Assembly: GCF_014529535.1 (NCBI RefSeq)
Contig: NW_023503501.1
Coordinates: 496,001 to 560,000, forward strand
Length of the DNA: 64,000 nt
Direction of reading: 5' to 3'
From: Bradysia coprophila
Taxonomy: Eukaryota; Arthropoda; Insecta; Diptera; Sciaridae
The notes beneath the pieces are model-generated. The model saw only the letters and a list, made by a program, of their open reading frames with translations. It ran no database searches and had not been told where the DNA came from. Made by a program: the position numbers and the translations under genes. Shown piece by piece: positions 44,768 through 55,670 of this stretch; the first letter of the stretch is position 1; every line of letters begins with the position of its first letter.

Positions 44768-45596
44768 GGAGGTGGTTGGCGGTGATACTTGTAAAGAAGT
44801 CCTGGACGTCATTTGGGACAAAGTTAGCCCGTGGATAAAACGTGAAGTGATAGTGGAAGGTGAAAGTTTTCGATTCGCTGAAAAAGAAATCCCGGACCGT
44901 GACGAAATCGGCAAGTTTGTTATCTTCCACGACAAGACCGCACGAAAAGTCTATTCGGTGGATCAGCTGACCACTGATATGCTCAGAAAATTCCGAGATA
45001 AAAATGTTCACGTGATGGCGCATGTATACGGCAAATCGGTGTCGTCTAAACCGATACATCAAAAAATGACAGCCGCGATTCTGCAACCAGCCGATCGCGA
45101 CAGAGCTGGGGCTCACAGTACTGTCATGTTAACCGAATTAGCCAAAAAGCTAAAGGAAATACATGGCAGCTATCTATCTGGAAATATGTCGTCATGGACG
45201 ATGTGGGCGAATGCTATCCACTCAGCTCCAGCGAACCGGCACGAAGCGATGACAAATGAGCTCCCACCTGTCAGCTTGGTTCATTTGTTTCGTTCAGTCC
45301 CGACGAGTGAAAGCGAACGAATGCGCTCAACACAACATGGTCTCCGAATAGCTGGCAATTTGAACGATCTATATTCAGAGAATGTCAAAACTCTACGACA
45401 AGAGTTTGAGAAGATAAAGGAAACCGTCTTTCGAGCGTTTGAGCTTTACGAGGTGCGATTGAAATCCACAGAAGACATGCTAGCTGCCAACGGCCAATTA
45501 GTGGATGCAATGGGTAGCCAGCTGCAAGTTGAAGTGACTGCAGTCAGCGTGGAGGAAGAAAACCAGATCAATGACATTGCTGATTGTGATCATTAA
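44730..45596 (+). CDS. Unrecognised 288-residue coiled-coil protein
   Basis: I do not recognise the family. The frame is long, has balanced codon use and is followed by AATAAA (45668), so it is probably real. The N-terminal half is mixed and charged (WDKVSPWIKREVIVEGESF, DEIGKFVIFHDKTARKVY). The middle has LQPADRDRAGAHSTVMLTEL and SWTMWANAIHSAPANRHEA. The C-terminal 90 residues are heptad-like (LNDLYSENVKTLRQEFEKIK) and predict a coiled coil. The frame stays open upstream of the ATG back to a TTTTAG acceptor-like site at about 44669, so an upstream exon is possible. No transmembrane segment or zinc-binding motif is visible. It could be a host gene or a domesticated transposon gene. Confidence 0.55.
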   Translation: MPFISRRNSSDIEEVVGGDTCKEVLDVIWDKVSPWIKREVIVEGESFRFAEKEIPDRDEIGKFVIFHDKTARKVYSVDQLTTDMLRKFRDKNVHVMAHVYGKSVSSKPIHQKMTAAILQPADRDRAGAHSTVMLTELAKKLKEIHGSYLSGNMSSWTMWANAIHSAPANRHEAMTNELPPVSLVHLFRSVPTSESERMRSTQHGLRIAGNLNDLYSENVKTLRQEFEKIKETVFRAFELYEVRLKSTEDMLAANGQLVDAMGSQLQVEVTAVSVEEENQINDIADCDH

Positions 45597-45667
45597 ACGT
45601 TCCTTTATTTCGACGCAAAGCAAAGACTGAATATTACAAACAATGCTGTAAGCAGAACTGTAAATTG

Positions 45668-45673
45668 AATAAA
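45668..45673 (+). terminator. Poly(A) signal AATAAA of the coiled-coil gene
   Basis: AATAAA lies 72 bp after the stop codon on the coding strand and is followed by a T-run. It supports the frame at 44730-45596 being transcribed. Confidence 0.4.
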
Positions 45674-45741
45674 TTTTTTTGAAAAACAAATCATTCGAAG
45701 ACTAAAATTGAAATGAGGATCGGAGGACGCTGCAGCTCAAT

Positions 45742-46808
45742 TTATACCATTCCCTTGGTTGAACCACTTCTGAATCCGTAGTTTTTCGGATCTTGCTGGT
45801 ATGCAACTTCTGGATCAAACTTTCCATTCATCACGTACCCACACTTTTTGAAGATTTTGGTGCAAGGAAACGTTCTCATTTTTGTAAACTCCTCATTCAC
45901 CAGCACTTCCATATTGTTTTTGCTTCCAGCATTCTTCCGTTTGAGGTGTTTTTTAACGTAGCCGAACACGTACTCAATTGGATTGAAAAACGGTGTGTAC
46001 GCAGGCAGGAATATAGGTATTATTCCAATCGACCGGAAGTAGCGAATACTACTCGGATGACAGTGAATTTTTGCACCATCCATTATCCACACCGAGTTGT
46101 TGCCAGGATACTTTTGACACATTCCAGAAAGCGCGAAGTCCTTGCAATTGTCAAAATACTTCAGTCGGTTGAATGTTCCTTCAGTCACGTATGTATCCAA
46201 GATACCATCTTGTCCCAAAAACGCCAACATAGACATTCGTGGTTTCCGGCTGAATTCGCCTCGATATATCAGTTTTTCGCCGACGACTCCGTACCCTTTT
46301 GTCCGTAGAAGGCCTTGATTGTCGATAGACACCTCATCGAGAAAAACCAAATTGCTGTAATCCCAAACCAATGAATCCAGTTCAGTCATGAATTTGAATA
46401 TCTCAGATTCTCTAATTTGTATCGCCCGTCTTTCCAGTGTTTTCCATGTCATGTTGTTATCGTGCAAGATCCGGCAAATATGCGATGTCGAAATGGAGAT
46501 GTTGAACTGCATCTGGAAGAGGTGTTTCGCCTCATCAAGGTAAAGCACTGGATTTTCGTGGTACAGATTCAGCAGCCATTGTCGTTTATTTTCATCAAAT
46601 TTTCTCGGGATACCAACTCTTGCCGGTCGTACCAGTAGACGGGTGTTTTCATAAAATGAAATCCAATTTGTAATCGTCGAGACGGTTTTGTGGTACGTTA
46701 TCGAAATCTGGGTTTTACTTCGCCCCAAAAAAAATATGCGTACAATGCGTAAGACCTCACTTCATCTGAGGCGTGCTTTTTGCTTACTTTTTTCAAGAGT
46801 TCTGCCAT
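45742..46808 (-). pseudogene. Tc1/IS630-like DD34E transposase with one-base frameshift
   Basis: The main frame (46728-45742) has a helix-turn-helix region (TVSTITNWISFYENT) and then the catalytic domain. First Asp is in LVFLDEVSID, second in WIMDGAKIHCH, and Glu in NPIEYVFGYVKKHL. There are 34 residues between the second Asp and the Glu. The N-terminal part starts at ATG 46808 (MAELLKKVSKKHASDE) in another frame. The two frames meet in an eight-T, four-G run on the minus strand (46723-46734), so one base appears lost there. That makes the copy probably inactive unless frameshifting occurs. I could not identify terminal inverted repeats. Confidence 0.8.
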
Positions 46809-47002
46809 GTTTCCTTGAATTTTAATTATTTCGTTAAACACTACAGACCGGGTAGAAGTCAAAAATATTATGTTGGCAGTATGTTGACAGATGTAATAAA
46901 TTGAGAGAAAAGAGAGCCGTCGCAATTAATTCGCAATTCGTTCGCGCAATAATAATTTCCTCAGAACTCTAATTTTGAATTGCGAAATCAATATTTGTCT
47001 CA

Positions 47003-47177
47003 AAATCTTCCGATTCATTTTACGCCTACGAGAATTCGTGTAAGTTTTCAAATTGAAAATTTCAATAAGATAGCGTTGGTTAGAGCTAAAAAGAAGATAT
47101 ATCCAAATCCATGCCTCTCTTACCAATCCAATCTTATGCGAATTTTCGAAGGATTAAAATGGATCGGAAAATTTTCT
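47003..47177. repeat. Diverged inverted repeat beside the transposase
   Basis: AAAATCTTCCGATTCATTTT at the left pairs with TTAAAATGGATCGGAAAATTTT at the right, and GAGAATTCG pairs with CGAATTTTC further in. It is an older MITE-like element with arms about 45 bp. Confidence 0.5.
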
Positions 47178-47732
47178 GACAAATTTGTTTAGAGTCTACT
47201 GCTGGCAATATTTTGTAACACTCTAAACTAGAAACGAAAGATACCACAAGTTTGATAAGAAATACCCTAGCTACCCCCTGACATCTCACAACGGTTAAGC
47301 CGTTCGGTCTCTATTATACTGGTGGAGAAACTAGGATGCAGAAGTGCAATTGAAGTTTCAAGTCATACATCAAGAAAATCAACCTAATAATGTTTTATGG
47401 GCAACCTGCATCAAACTTGTATCGACAGTTTAAATTACTCGGAAATCGGTATCACATGTCTTCCGAATGATAAGACTAAAGATAATGATCAAATATTAGT
47501 ATCTAAGTGTCTAATCTGTTCATTGGTAATCGGGAAACAACCGTTCAATTTTCTATCGTGCCGTTTATTTATAGAAAAGCTTATTATCTGTGTATAAGAT
47601 AAGATAATCATTTATTTAGCAACTAGCTATTATAAATACAATTTACAAATTCACAGAAAAAGGACTACAATACAGCACAAGTCATACTTCAAATCAATTT
47701 ATAACCAACTTTCGTCTCCGAATAAATAAAAA

Positions 47733-49466
47733 TCACAAATTTATGCTGACGTCCTTTAAAAAACTTCTCAATTTACTCTTAAAAACTCCACTATTCGCTT
47801 CGTTCCTCACTTCACTCGGCAATGAATTGAATTCAATGAGCCCTTTATGGAAAACAGAATTACGTGCCTTCGCGCTCCTTTTGCAAGTGAACCAGAAGTT
47901 GCGGTTTGACCTCGTTGGGAAGTGATGGATATCACTGTTGAATGTAACCATATTGCACAGATAATTGGGTAGGACACCAAATTTGAGCTTGTGGATGAAT
48001 TTCAATGTCGTTTCGTGCACTCTTTGCTTTACATTCAACAGGTTCAGTGAATCAAGCATTGTCCGTGTAGGTGTAAGTTTTTTGCACATTAAGATAGATC
48101 TCATTGCACGGTTTTGAAGCACTTGCATCCGGTTGAATGATGTCTCGTCACAAAGGTAAAGTATCGTTGCACAATAATCGAAATGTGGGGCGATTATTGA
48201 TTTGTAAATACTGATTCTGGCACCCATGGTGATATACTTAGCCAGCCGTGACAGTACTCCCACCTTCTTCGACACTTTTTTGCACACATAATCGACATTA
48301 GCCTTGAATGTAAGTCTGTTGTCTATGATCACTCCCAGATATTTGAATTCTTGAACCACTTCGATTACTTCATCATCCACCATGATTGAGTTCATAGCTG
48401 TACGTGTCGATGATCCTCTGATCAACATCATTTTCGTCTTGCTGACGTTGAGCTTAAGTTTATTCAGTCGTAACCACTGATTTATTCTTTGTAATTCACT
48501 GTTCATCTGATCACGCATCACATCCAAATTCTTGCCGTGAATGTAGATTAGAGTGTCGTCTGCGAACAAGTTTATAAAGGCACTGCGTAGCTGTGATGGC
48601 ATATCGTTGATGTATAAAATAAACAAAATGGCTCCCAGAACCGATCCTTGTGGTACTCCAAGGTCATTTTGCATTTTACTCGAAGTGTAGCCGTTCACTC
48701 TGGTTTGTTGACTACGCTCCTTTAGATAACCTTCAAACCATTTGATTACTGAGCGTGAAAAACCGAACGAACTCAATTTAGCAAGCAATCTCTTCCTGTC
48801 TATGGTTTCAAATGCACGTTTTAGGTCTAGGAATACCGCCAAAATGTCATCTCCATCCCCTCGTATATCACTCCACTTAGTGAGAACTAAATTCAACGCT
48901 GTTTCACATGAATGACACTCACGGTAGCCTGATTGAAATATGGATAACAGATCGTTTTCCTCAATGTAGGCGATTATCTGATTTTTCACCACAGTCTCAA
49001 TCAGTTTTTCCAATGTGGGAAGCATATTGATTGGGCGATAGTCTTCTGGATTCTTTGGTCGATTCACTTTGGGAACTGGAGCCACAGTCGCTGTCTTCAA
49101 ATCATCAGGCATACAGTCTTCAAGCGATTGATTAACAATTCGGCACACTGTTGTGGCAATAATTGGCCATGCATCAATCAAAATACCTGGACTTATATAA
49201 TCAGTGTCTTTTTTGTTTTTCATCTCCATGAGGCATACTTTTAGGTATTGAATGTCGACTGGACTGAATTCGAACGTCGCTGTAGCACTAACAAGTGGGG
49301 TCTCTGTAGTGCCACTTATGCCGATACTCTTGTTAATGTTGACTATACTGCTTACGTAATATTCGTTCATCTTCTCTGCAATTTCTTCACTATCGTTGAT
49401 GTTCCTGCCGTTGATGGTTATCTCACTAATCTCTCTATTACCTTTTCCGTTAAGCAGAGATTTCAA
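47733..49466 (-). CDS. LINE reverse transcriptase (RVT_1), 577 codons
   Basis: This is the intact RT part of the truncated LINE. Motifs in order: EDYRPINMLPTLEKLIE, FQSGYRECHSCETAL, AVFLDLKRAFETIDR (first catalytic Asp), LGVPQGSVLGAILFILYIND, LFADDTLIYI (FADD catalytic pair), LRLNKLKLNVSKTKMM, then the thumb and tail (FKYLGVIID, HFDYCATILYL, GLIEFNSLPSEVRN). The enzyme copies element RNA at a nicked target. The first codon given is TTG. The real ORF continues upstream past the MITE at 49557-49684 into the linker frame 49684-50007. All RT catalytic motifs are present, but the copy is truncated and interrupted. Confidence 0.9.
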   Translation of the reverse strand: MKSLLNGKGNREISEITINGRNINDSEEIAEKMNEYYVSSIVNINKSIGISGTTETPLVSATATFEFSPVDIQYLKVCLMEMKNKKDTDYISPGILIDAWPIIATTVCRIVNQSLEDCMPDDLKTATVAPVPKVNRPKNPEDYRPINMLPTLEKLIETVVKNQIIAYIEENDLLSIFQSGYRECHSCETALNLVLTKWSDIRGDGDDILAVFLDLKRAFETIDRKRLLAKLSSFGFSRSVIKWFEGYLKERSQQTRVNGYTSSKMQNDLGVPQGSVLGAILFILYINDMPSQLRSAFINLFADDTLIYIHGKNLDVMRDQMNSELQRINQWLRLNKLKLNVSKTKMMLIRGSSTRTAMNSIMVDDEVIEVVQEFKYLGVIIDNRLTFKANVDYVCKKVSKKVGVLSRLAKYITMGARISIYKSIIAPHFDYCATILYLCDETSFNRMQVLQNRAMRSILMCKKLTPTRTMLDSLNLLNVKQRVHETTLKFIHKLKFGVLPNYLCNMVTFNSDIHHFPTRSNRNFWFTCKRSAKARNSVFHKGLIEFNSLPSEVRNEANSGVFKSKLRSFLKDVSINL

Positions 49467-49556
49467 AATTTTCCATGTCTCTTTCGAATCGCCTTTTGCA
49501 TTGTGTAACTTGTTTTCGATGTAATGTCGTTTTTTCTCACGAATAACGGATTGATA

Positions 49557-49684
49557 GGGTACGGACCCCAGTATTCGGCATAGTTTAGAATATCGGCCAT
49601 CTATTGTTTAGAACAATGAAACCCAATGAAACCCATTGTTGTGGCCGATATTCTAAACTATGCCGAATACTGGGGTCCGTACCC
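49557..49684. mobile_element. 128 bp MITE inserted in the LINE, TA duplication
   Basis: The ends are 42-44 bp perfect inverted repeats, starting GGGTACGGACCCCAGTATTC. TA lies on both sides (49555-49556 and 49685-49686). Removing the 128 bp plus one TA joins ...LARNK to YQSVIREKK in one LINE frame, so this is a precise insertion. TA duplication suggests mobilisation by a Tc1/mariner-type transposase. Confidence 0.85.
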
Positions 49685-50057
49685 TACTTGTTTCTCGCTA
49701 GACGGTATTTCTTCCAATTTTGGTACGTCGTATCCATCACAGCCAATGCGTAATGATGCTCTTTAATCAACCTCAGCATATTCAGTTCTTTATCAAACCA
49801 TTTGTTGCAGTTGCGATTTTTCACTTTGACATCTTTCACAAACATTTGTAATGCCGTTCGGATTCTTTCGCTCAGAATGTTGGTTTGTGTGTTTAAGGTC
49901 GAATTGTGGTCTATCTCCCAGTCGAACTCACTCAATTTCTGCCGTAAAACGTCCGCATTGTAGTCCACCAGCTTCTTCACAGTCCTATGAGGTTCATGAA
50001 CGTGCACTAAACCATCAATTACAATTTCAACTGTCGAATGGTCGGATGCGACTTAGT
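49685..50057 (-). pseudogene. LINE endonuclease-RT linker, upstream part
   Basis: This minus-strand frame contains SDHSTVEIVIDG (the SDH motif at the end of APE endonucleases), then HEPHRTVKKLVDYNADVL, and NRNCNKWFDKELNMLRL (the usual linker motif before RT). It stops at TAG only because the MITE begins there. Confidence 0.75.
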
Positions 50058-50059
50058 TA

Positions 50060-51055
50060 AATCAAAATCGTAAGTGAGTCGATGCATCTGTTTGTGCTTG
50101 ATAAGATGTTCACATCGTCATTAAATAAACGAAAACTTTGATGAAAGATAGCAGATAAATCAAGATTGTAAGCCAGTCGATGCGTTTGTCAATGGATTAC
50201 ACAATAACGAGCTTTAAAACTAATAAAAATAATTTGGAAAAAGCGATACGAGATTAAAGGTGCAAAAAATTTGAATTGACCGTTAAAATTCCTAATTGAC
50301 CAAAAAACGTTATCTATGCTACTAATCGGAACAACACCAACGTATCGTGCTTCACAAGCTAGTAGGTACTTCCAAGGCATTCATATTTGAGTAGTGACAA
50401 ATTTTCACCTTTATCAATGCAATAAATTGTAATCGCATTATTGTTCTGATTGCTATTGTTTTCACGTTTCAAACATCCATTTATGACAATTGTAGTGTGT
50501 ATCAAGATGCCCCCTCTACATATCAGCCGACTTCTCACTTTTACACCTTGAGCTTCAATTGGCTTACAATTGATTTTCAATTTTGATTGAATTTTCAACA
50601 AGAACGGTTTCCATCTGAAGAATATAGTTCTCTGTAATTCACAACGAAGTACATTCAGTTACTTATCCAATTCCGAATTGCTGAAAACGTTTTACAAATT
50701 GCTACCGTGAGATTTCTTGATTTTTTTTCGACTCAATAATGATAATTCAATTGTTGCAGCCGATTCAACTTGAAGTGTATGAACTATAAAACCTGTGATG
50801 TGTATATTTTGTAATAGTTTTTGTCTAACAATTTTTCGTTCTTACTGCATTAAACTCGAAGTCGTGCAATAACCGACACATTGTTTGTATAGTACGTTTA
50901 GCTAGGGATGCATTCGGTGCACGAGCTACGGTTAATAAATTTTTTTGCTATCAAGTGTTCGTTCCTATTCAGTCTCTATACAACAATGTTAAGGGATTAT
51001 TGAAATAGCTGCTCGTTTACAATTTAAAAAAAGAAAGAAAATCTGTTTATCATAA
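50060..51055. other. Upstream region of the exchanger gene
   Basis: No gene is visible. It presumably includes the 5' flank of the NCKX-type gene. The short frames here look like chance. Confidence 0.4.
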
Positions 51056-51059
51056 CAGA

Positions 51060-53713
51060 ATGGTAAAAATAATAATTCTTCTTTGGATGACCTTATGGAC
51101 TGCTCAAAATGTTGTTTCCGATGAGATTATGTATGCAGACATTGCTGACAAACGTAAGTGTGCCTCCAATGTGTAGTGGATGGAAGACGAATCCAAAAAA
51201 TTTTCATCTTCCGAAACTATTTAGAAACATCAGTCAACCATTCAGACACAGAAACTAGTGCCAATCACATTCATTTAATTACTGCACTCCATGAACGATT
51301 TGCTAAAAATCAAAATCAAAGTCCAGAATGTATGGTCAACTCGTCTATCGATGAATTTCCAGACGATATTTTCACTAGTAAGTTTAAAGCTCAGGAATGT
51401 TCGATTTTGAAACGAAAGTTAATTGCTTCCTGATTTTAGATGAACAACGACTCAATGGTTTTATTGTCCTACATTTACTGGGGGCAATGTACTTTTTCAC
51501 ACTGTTAGCAGTCGTATGTAATGACTACTTTTTGCCGTCTGTGGAATGTATTTGTAGTGATCTTAATATATCAAAGGTAATTACAACAACTTATCTAACT
51601 TGTCCTTGTGTAACTCTGTAATTCAAAGGATGTTGCTGCCGCTACTTTCATGGCTACAGGTATGTAACAGTCATGTGTAATAAAAAAGAGTGTTCTGACA
51701 CGATTGTCTAAATAACAGCAACTACAACCCCTGAATTTTTTACCAATGTCATCAGTACATTCGTCATGGATTCTGACATGGGAGTGGGTACAATAATTGG
51801 ATCTCTGATGTTTAATACGCTCGGCGTTGCAGCCGTTGCAGGGATAGCTTCAGTTTCTGTTAGAACTTCGTAGAATAATCTCGATGTACGTTGACATTAA
51901 CGTTGCTTTCTCCAAATAGGTAGTGAAATTAGAGTGGTGGCCCATTACAAGAGATTCGGTATTGTATTCCGTTCATCTGTTGGTTCTCATTTTATTTGCA
52001 TGGGATTCCAAAATAACTTTGTACGAATCGATCGTGCTGGTCATCTTGTACTTCACGTATTTTGTGATTTTGTTTCAAAATACTCGAATTAGGAATTTCG
52101 TTACTGGACTCTTTGCCGGAAGAAGCAGCTGTCGTAAAAGCTATGGTAAGTACTTAACTTTTAAACAACAATTTAGATCCATTCATTGAACAACAATAGG
52201 AAGCTGATTTAAGTTAAATAAGAATGTAGGGCTAAAAGAGTGGAAATTTCTGAAATTTGCAGGGACTATTTTTGAGGTAATCATTTTCCAATCTTTTCTT
52301 GAATTTTCACATATTTTCCAACATTTTCCCAAAAAAAAATCTTTTCTTTTTTGGGAAAATTGCAGGAAAATTCGGGAAAATGTTTCAAAAACGTTTGTCG
52401 TGCACATTTCAAAATTGATGCTAGCCGCACAGCTATATATGTGCGTAATGTTAATGTATTTAAAAGTTTATTGGCCTTTGTTTCGCCTAAGAAAATCTAT
52501 AAAAAAGATCTCTTACCGTAAGCGTAAGTGTAAACCGGTGAACATACGACGAATATTTTGTAAACAGCAGGGAGATACTTTCATTTCATATATTTTTTTC
52601 GGTGTACAATACTTCTGTATATTATCTACTTAGTCGATTTCCACACTTCTCGCCGATAAGATTTTTTAAAACGTGTTGATTGACTCAATTGAAATGAGAT
52701 AGTGAATTCAAGTGTATTACTACAATCAAAGCCTGCGACTGCAACTCTTGACATTGTGACCATATCTGCACTCGAATGCAGCTCTTAGAAATCGTAATCG
52801 TCATTTCGAATTAATTACAGACTTTCCGCTTCCATCACCAAATGAAATCAATGACACACCATCCAGGTATGACCAGAACAATAATACTTCAAATCAGGAA
52901 AAACCGATTTACTACATCAACGGTGAATCAAGCTGTCAATCAGTCCATGCAGTAGACGATTCAACGGATGTAGACAGTCTGTGGTCATTCCCGAATGGGA
53001 GATGGCAGAAAAAGTTTTGGTGGACATATACGTGGCCAATTAAATTTATTCTTACGATTACGATACCGAGTCCGAAAACATACAAAAAGCTCTACCCACT
53101 GTCATTTGTTCTATGTATCGTTTGGATTGGGATCAATTCGTATCTTATAGTTTGGATGATGACCGTTGTTGGTTAGTGTTTTTCGTTGATCGTCATCGAA
53201 TTTGAAACGATTCAAAATGACATTTTCTTTAGGCTACACTTTTGCTATACCCGAGAATGTAATGGGATTAACATTGTTGGCTGCTGGAGGTTGCATGCCC
53301 GAAGCAATTTCAAGTGTTTTGATGATTCGTAAAGGTAGAGATAATATCTCCGATACCTTTTCCAACGTCTAATTGTTCAATTTCCAGGCGAAAGCGGAAT
53401 TGGCGTATCAAACTCATTGGGTGCAAATTCACTCGCCATATTAATGTCGCTAGGCGTTCCGTGGCTCATACGAAACCTTATTTATCAGAGTACCACTGAT
53501 AAATCGTTTATTGTTTTAAATTCCTATGGCGTTGAATATACGATTGCGTCGCTGTTAGTAGCAACGATATTGTTGTATGTCGTATTAGCAATTGCAAAAT
53601 ATCGTCTCAATAAAAAGGTTGGATTCTCATTGTTGACTATTTACGCGATATTTTTGACGCTTGGTATCCTGATGGAGCTAGATATTTTGTTACCATCCGG
53701 TAACTGTACATAG
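51060..53713 (+). CDS. NCKX-type Na+/Ca2+(K+) exchanger, SLC24 family
   Basis: There are nine exons: 51060-51153, 51225-51377, 51440-51576, 51629-51659, 51719-51858 (donor could be 6 bp earlier), 51920-52145, 52821-53171, 53233-53334 and 53388-53713, giving 519 residues. A signal peptide (MVKIIILLWMTLW...) leads to FPDDIFTNEQRLNGFIVLHL, the standard NCKX start of the membrane block. Alpha-1 reads DVAAATFMATATTTPEFFTN (Glu144 kept). VVKLEWWPITRD follows, then a variable cytoplasmic loop, and alpha-2 (MGLTLLAAGGCMPEAISSV, SNSLGANSLAIL). In the family the protein exports Ca2+ using Na+ and K+ gradients. Alpha-2 is odd: the PD Asp is Glu401 and the FD Asp is Ala428. An AATAAA follows at 53756. 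Confidence 0.9.
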
Positions 53714-53755
53714 GAAATTTTTTATTTATTTATTTTTAGTTAAATTTTTGCTTAC

Positions 53756-53761
53756 AATAAA
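53756..53761 (+). terminator. Poly(A) signal AATAAA of the exchanger gene
   Basis: AATAAA 43 bp after the exchanger stop codon, on the coding strand. Confidence 0.5.
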
Positions 53762-53799
53762 GATTTATGCCAAACAAACTGAAAATATTTTCTTCACCA

Positions 53800-54500
53800 A
53801 ACTGTTCTAACAATCTGTGTGAGTATGAGTAAATTCCATTAATTGTACTCAAAGCTTGAGCTTCACGTCATTTTCGAGTCGAAAAATGTGCTGAATTGAA
53901 TGAGTTTTAAGAAATCTTGCTATTATTATGGAGATGCCTCAATAGCATCGCTTTGTTAACGATGAAAGATTCTGGAGCCTAAAGAAGTACTTTGCACCCT
54001 TTGCACTCTTCGTTATAATAGTTATTTATGACATCGAGTGCGAAGTACTTTATTAGGCTCGTGTAATTATGACGCGAGGTCGCAGGCCACAGAGGCATCT
54101 AAAGTTTGCAAATTTTGCATATTATGATGCTGAGTGGCATAAATGTTATATAAGAAATGGCAATGAATATGTCTGCGAATAAATGCGACGAAATATATAC
54201 CCACTAAATAAGCAACAAGCCATCTAGTTATTGATCGTTTACCGAGATCCTGCGCCCACAAAATTGTATATCAAAATGTAGTACAATCTCGCAGACATCA
54301 AAATATTCCGGATGGGTTTCATTTTAATTATCATGTCCGGAGCGATAGCGGAGGACTTGACGCAGTCTAACTTCCAAAAAAGAACGAAGAAATTTTTTTG
54401 AGACGCGCAACTATATATAGGCGAGAATTTAAGTTTCTTTCCTTTGGCCTGTATCACCACAAATCCTATTCTATCTTATTCGCGCTTCAAATACGAGCAA
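53800..54500. other. Intergenic DNA, no gene seen
   Basis: A short dyad at 53980-54055 (AAGTACTTTGCACCCTTTGC against TCGAGTGCGAAGTACTT) is the only structure noted. The short frames do not resemble proteins. Confidence 0.4.
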
Positions 54501-54599
54501 AACGAGCTATTACTCGACTATGTAGCTTTAAAATTGCCGGAGATACATCGTTTTGAAGTTGGTCATTTTGATAGAAAATGCACCAAATTAACGTTTTCC

Positions 54600-55265
54600 A
54601 AACAATCAAAATCTTTCAACTTACTCTGTATGTTTCTATCTATCTGTCTATCTATCTATCGACGGTCGATCTCGGAAACTAGTCAGCCAATCTCCATGAA
54701 ATTTTGCAGGAACCTCAGGGTGGGCATAAAAATGAAAATGTGATACGCCATTACCCCAGGAAAAACCAGAATTTTGTTTTATTGGCCTCGAAGTGGTTTC
54801 TGAGTGTGGTTTTCGAGGGTCGGGAACGCGTTTTCGGCTGTAGCTTAGCTGTATTGAAACCTACAGAGGCGTGCGACCCATCAAATGAAAGGTATTCGTA
54901 ACACGATTCGAACAAAAAAATAATTAAAAAAATCGGGTCAGATTCGTTTGAGCTAGAGTGATTAGAGTGACCAAATTTTGAGCTACTCGAGCGTAGGATG
55001 AAAGGACTAATATTTTTTTGGGAGATAGAGAATTACTTTCTTCGGCAAAGTCTCAGAGTTTTACGAGTAGAACAGAGGGGCATATGTGAAAAATGTCGAA
55101 AGTTGGAAATGGGTGGGTCAATTATGTTTTTAGAGGTATTTCTTGAATGGTGACAGATAGAGAGTTACTTTCTTCGGCAAAGTCTCAGAGTTTTACGAGT
55201 AGAACATAGGGGCATATGTGAAAAATGTCGAAAGTTGGAAATGGGATTTTGGAGATATTTCTTGA
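54600..55265. repeat. Dispersed repeat with (TCTA)n and a 115 bp direct repeat
   Basis: A TCTATCTG/TCTA microsatellite lies at 54636-54662. Downstream, AGAGAATTACTTTCTTCGGC (55026) and AGAGAGTTACTTTCTTCGGC (55158) begin two direct copies of about 130 bp that share GTCTCAGAGTTTTACGAGTA and GTGAAAAATGTCGAAAGTTG. A third partial start (GATAGAGAATTACTTTCGTC, 55275) leads into the 18 bp array. Confidence 0.6.
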
Positions 55266-55289
55266 ATGGTGGCAGATAGAGAATTACTT

Positions 55290-55670
55290 TCGTCAAATTT
55301 TCGATTTTCGTCAAATTTTCTGAATTTCGTCAGATTTTGGAATTTCGTCAAATTTTCGATTTTCGTCAAATTTTCAAATTCCGTCAAATTTTCGAATTTC
55401 GTCAAATTTCGTCAAATTTTCGAATTTCGTCAAATTTCGGCAAATTTCGTCAAATTTTCAAATTACGTCAAATTTTCAAATTTCGTCAAATTTTCGAATT
55501 TCGTCAAATTTTCAAATTTCGTCAAATTTCGTCAAATTTTTAAATTTCGTCAAATTTTCGAATTTCGTCAAATTTTCAAATTTCGTCAAATTTTCGAATT
55601 TCGTCAAATTTTCGAATTTCGTCAAATTTTCGAATTTCGTCAAATTTTCGATTTTCGTAAAATTTTTGAA
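55290..55670. repeat. 18 bp minisatellite, TTCGTCAAATTTTCGAAT
   Basis: About 20 copies of TTCGTCAAATTTTCGAAT with A/G changes at the centre. Because 18 is divisible by three, the array stays open and would read NFVKFS repeated. Some units are shortened to CAAATTTCGT. I do not regard it as a gene. Confidence 0.85.

Larger units (their letters stand above)
47594..50057 (-). mobile_element. 5'-truncated LINE (CR1/Jockey group), split by a MITE
   Basis: The minus-strand element runs from an endonuclease tail (SDHSTVEI, about 50045) through a linker to the reverse transcriptase and a 3' UTR. It ends in a short TTATC-type repeat, TTATCTTATCTTA. An in-frame stop precedes the SDH motif, and nothing of the rest of the APE-type endonuclease is seen, so the copy is 5' truncated. 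A MITE (49557-49684) interrupts the frame. Clade assignment to CR1/Jockey is inferred from RT motifs and the absence of RNase H. Confidence 0.8.
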
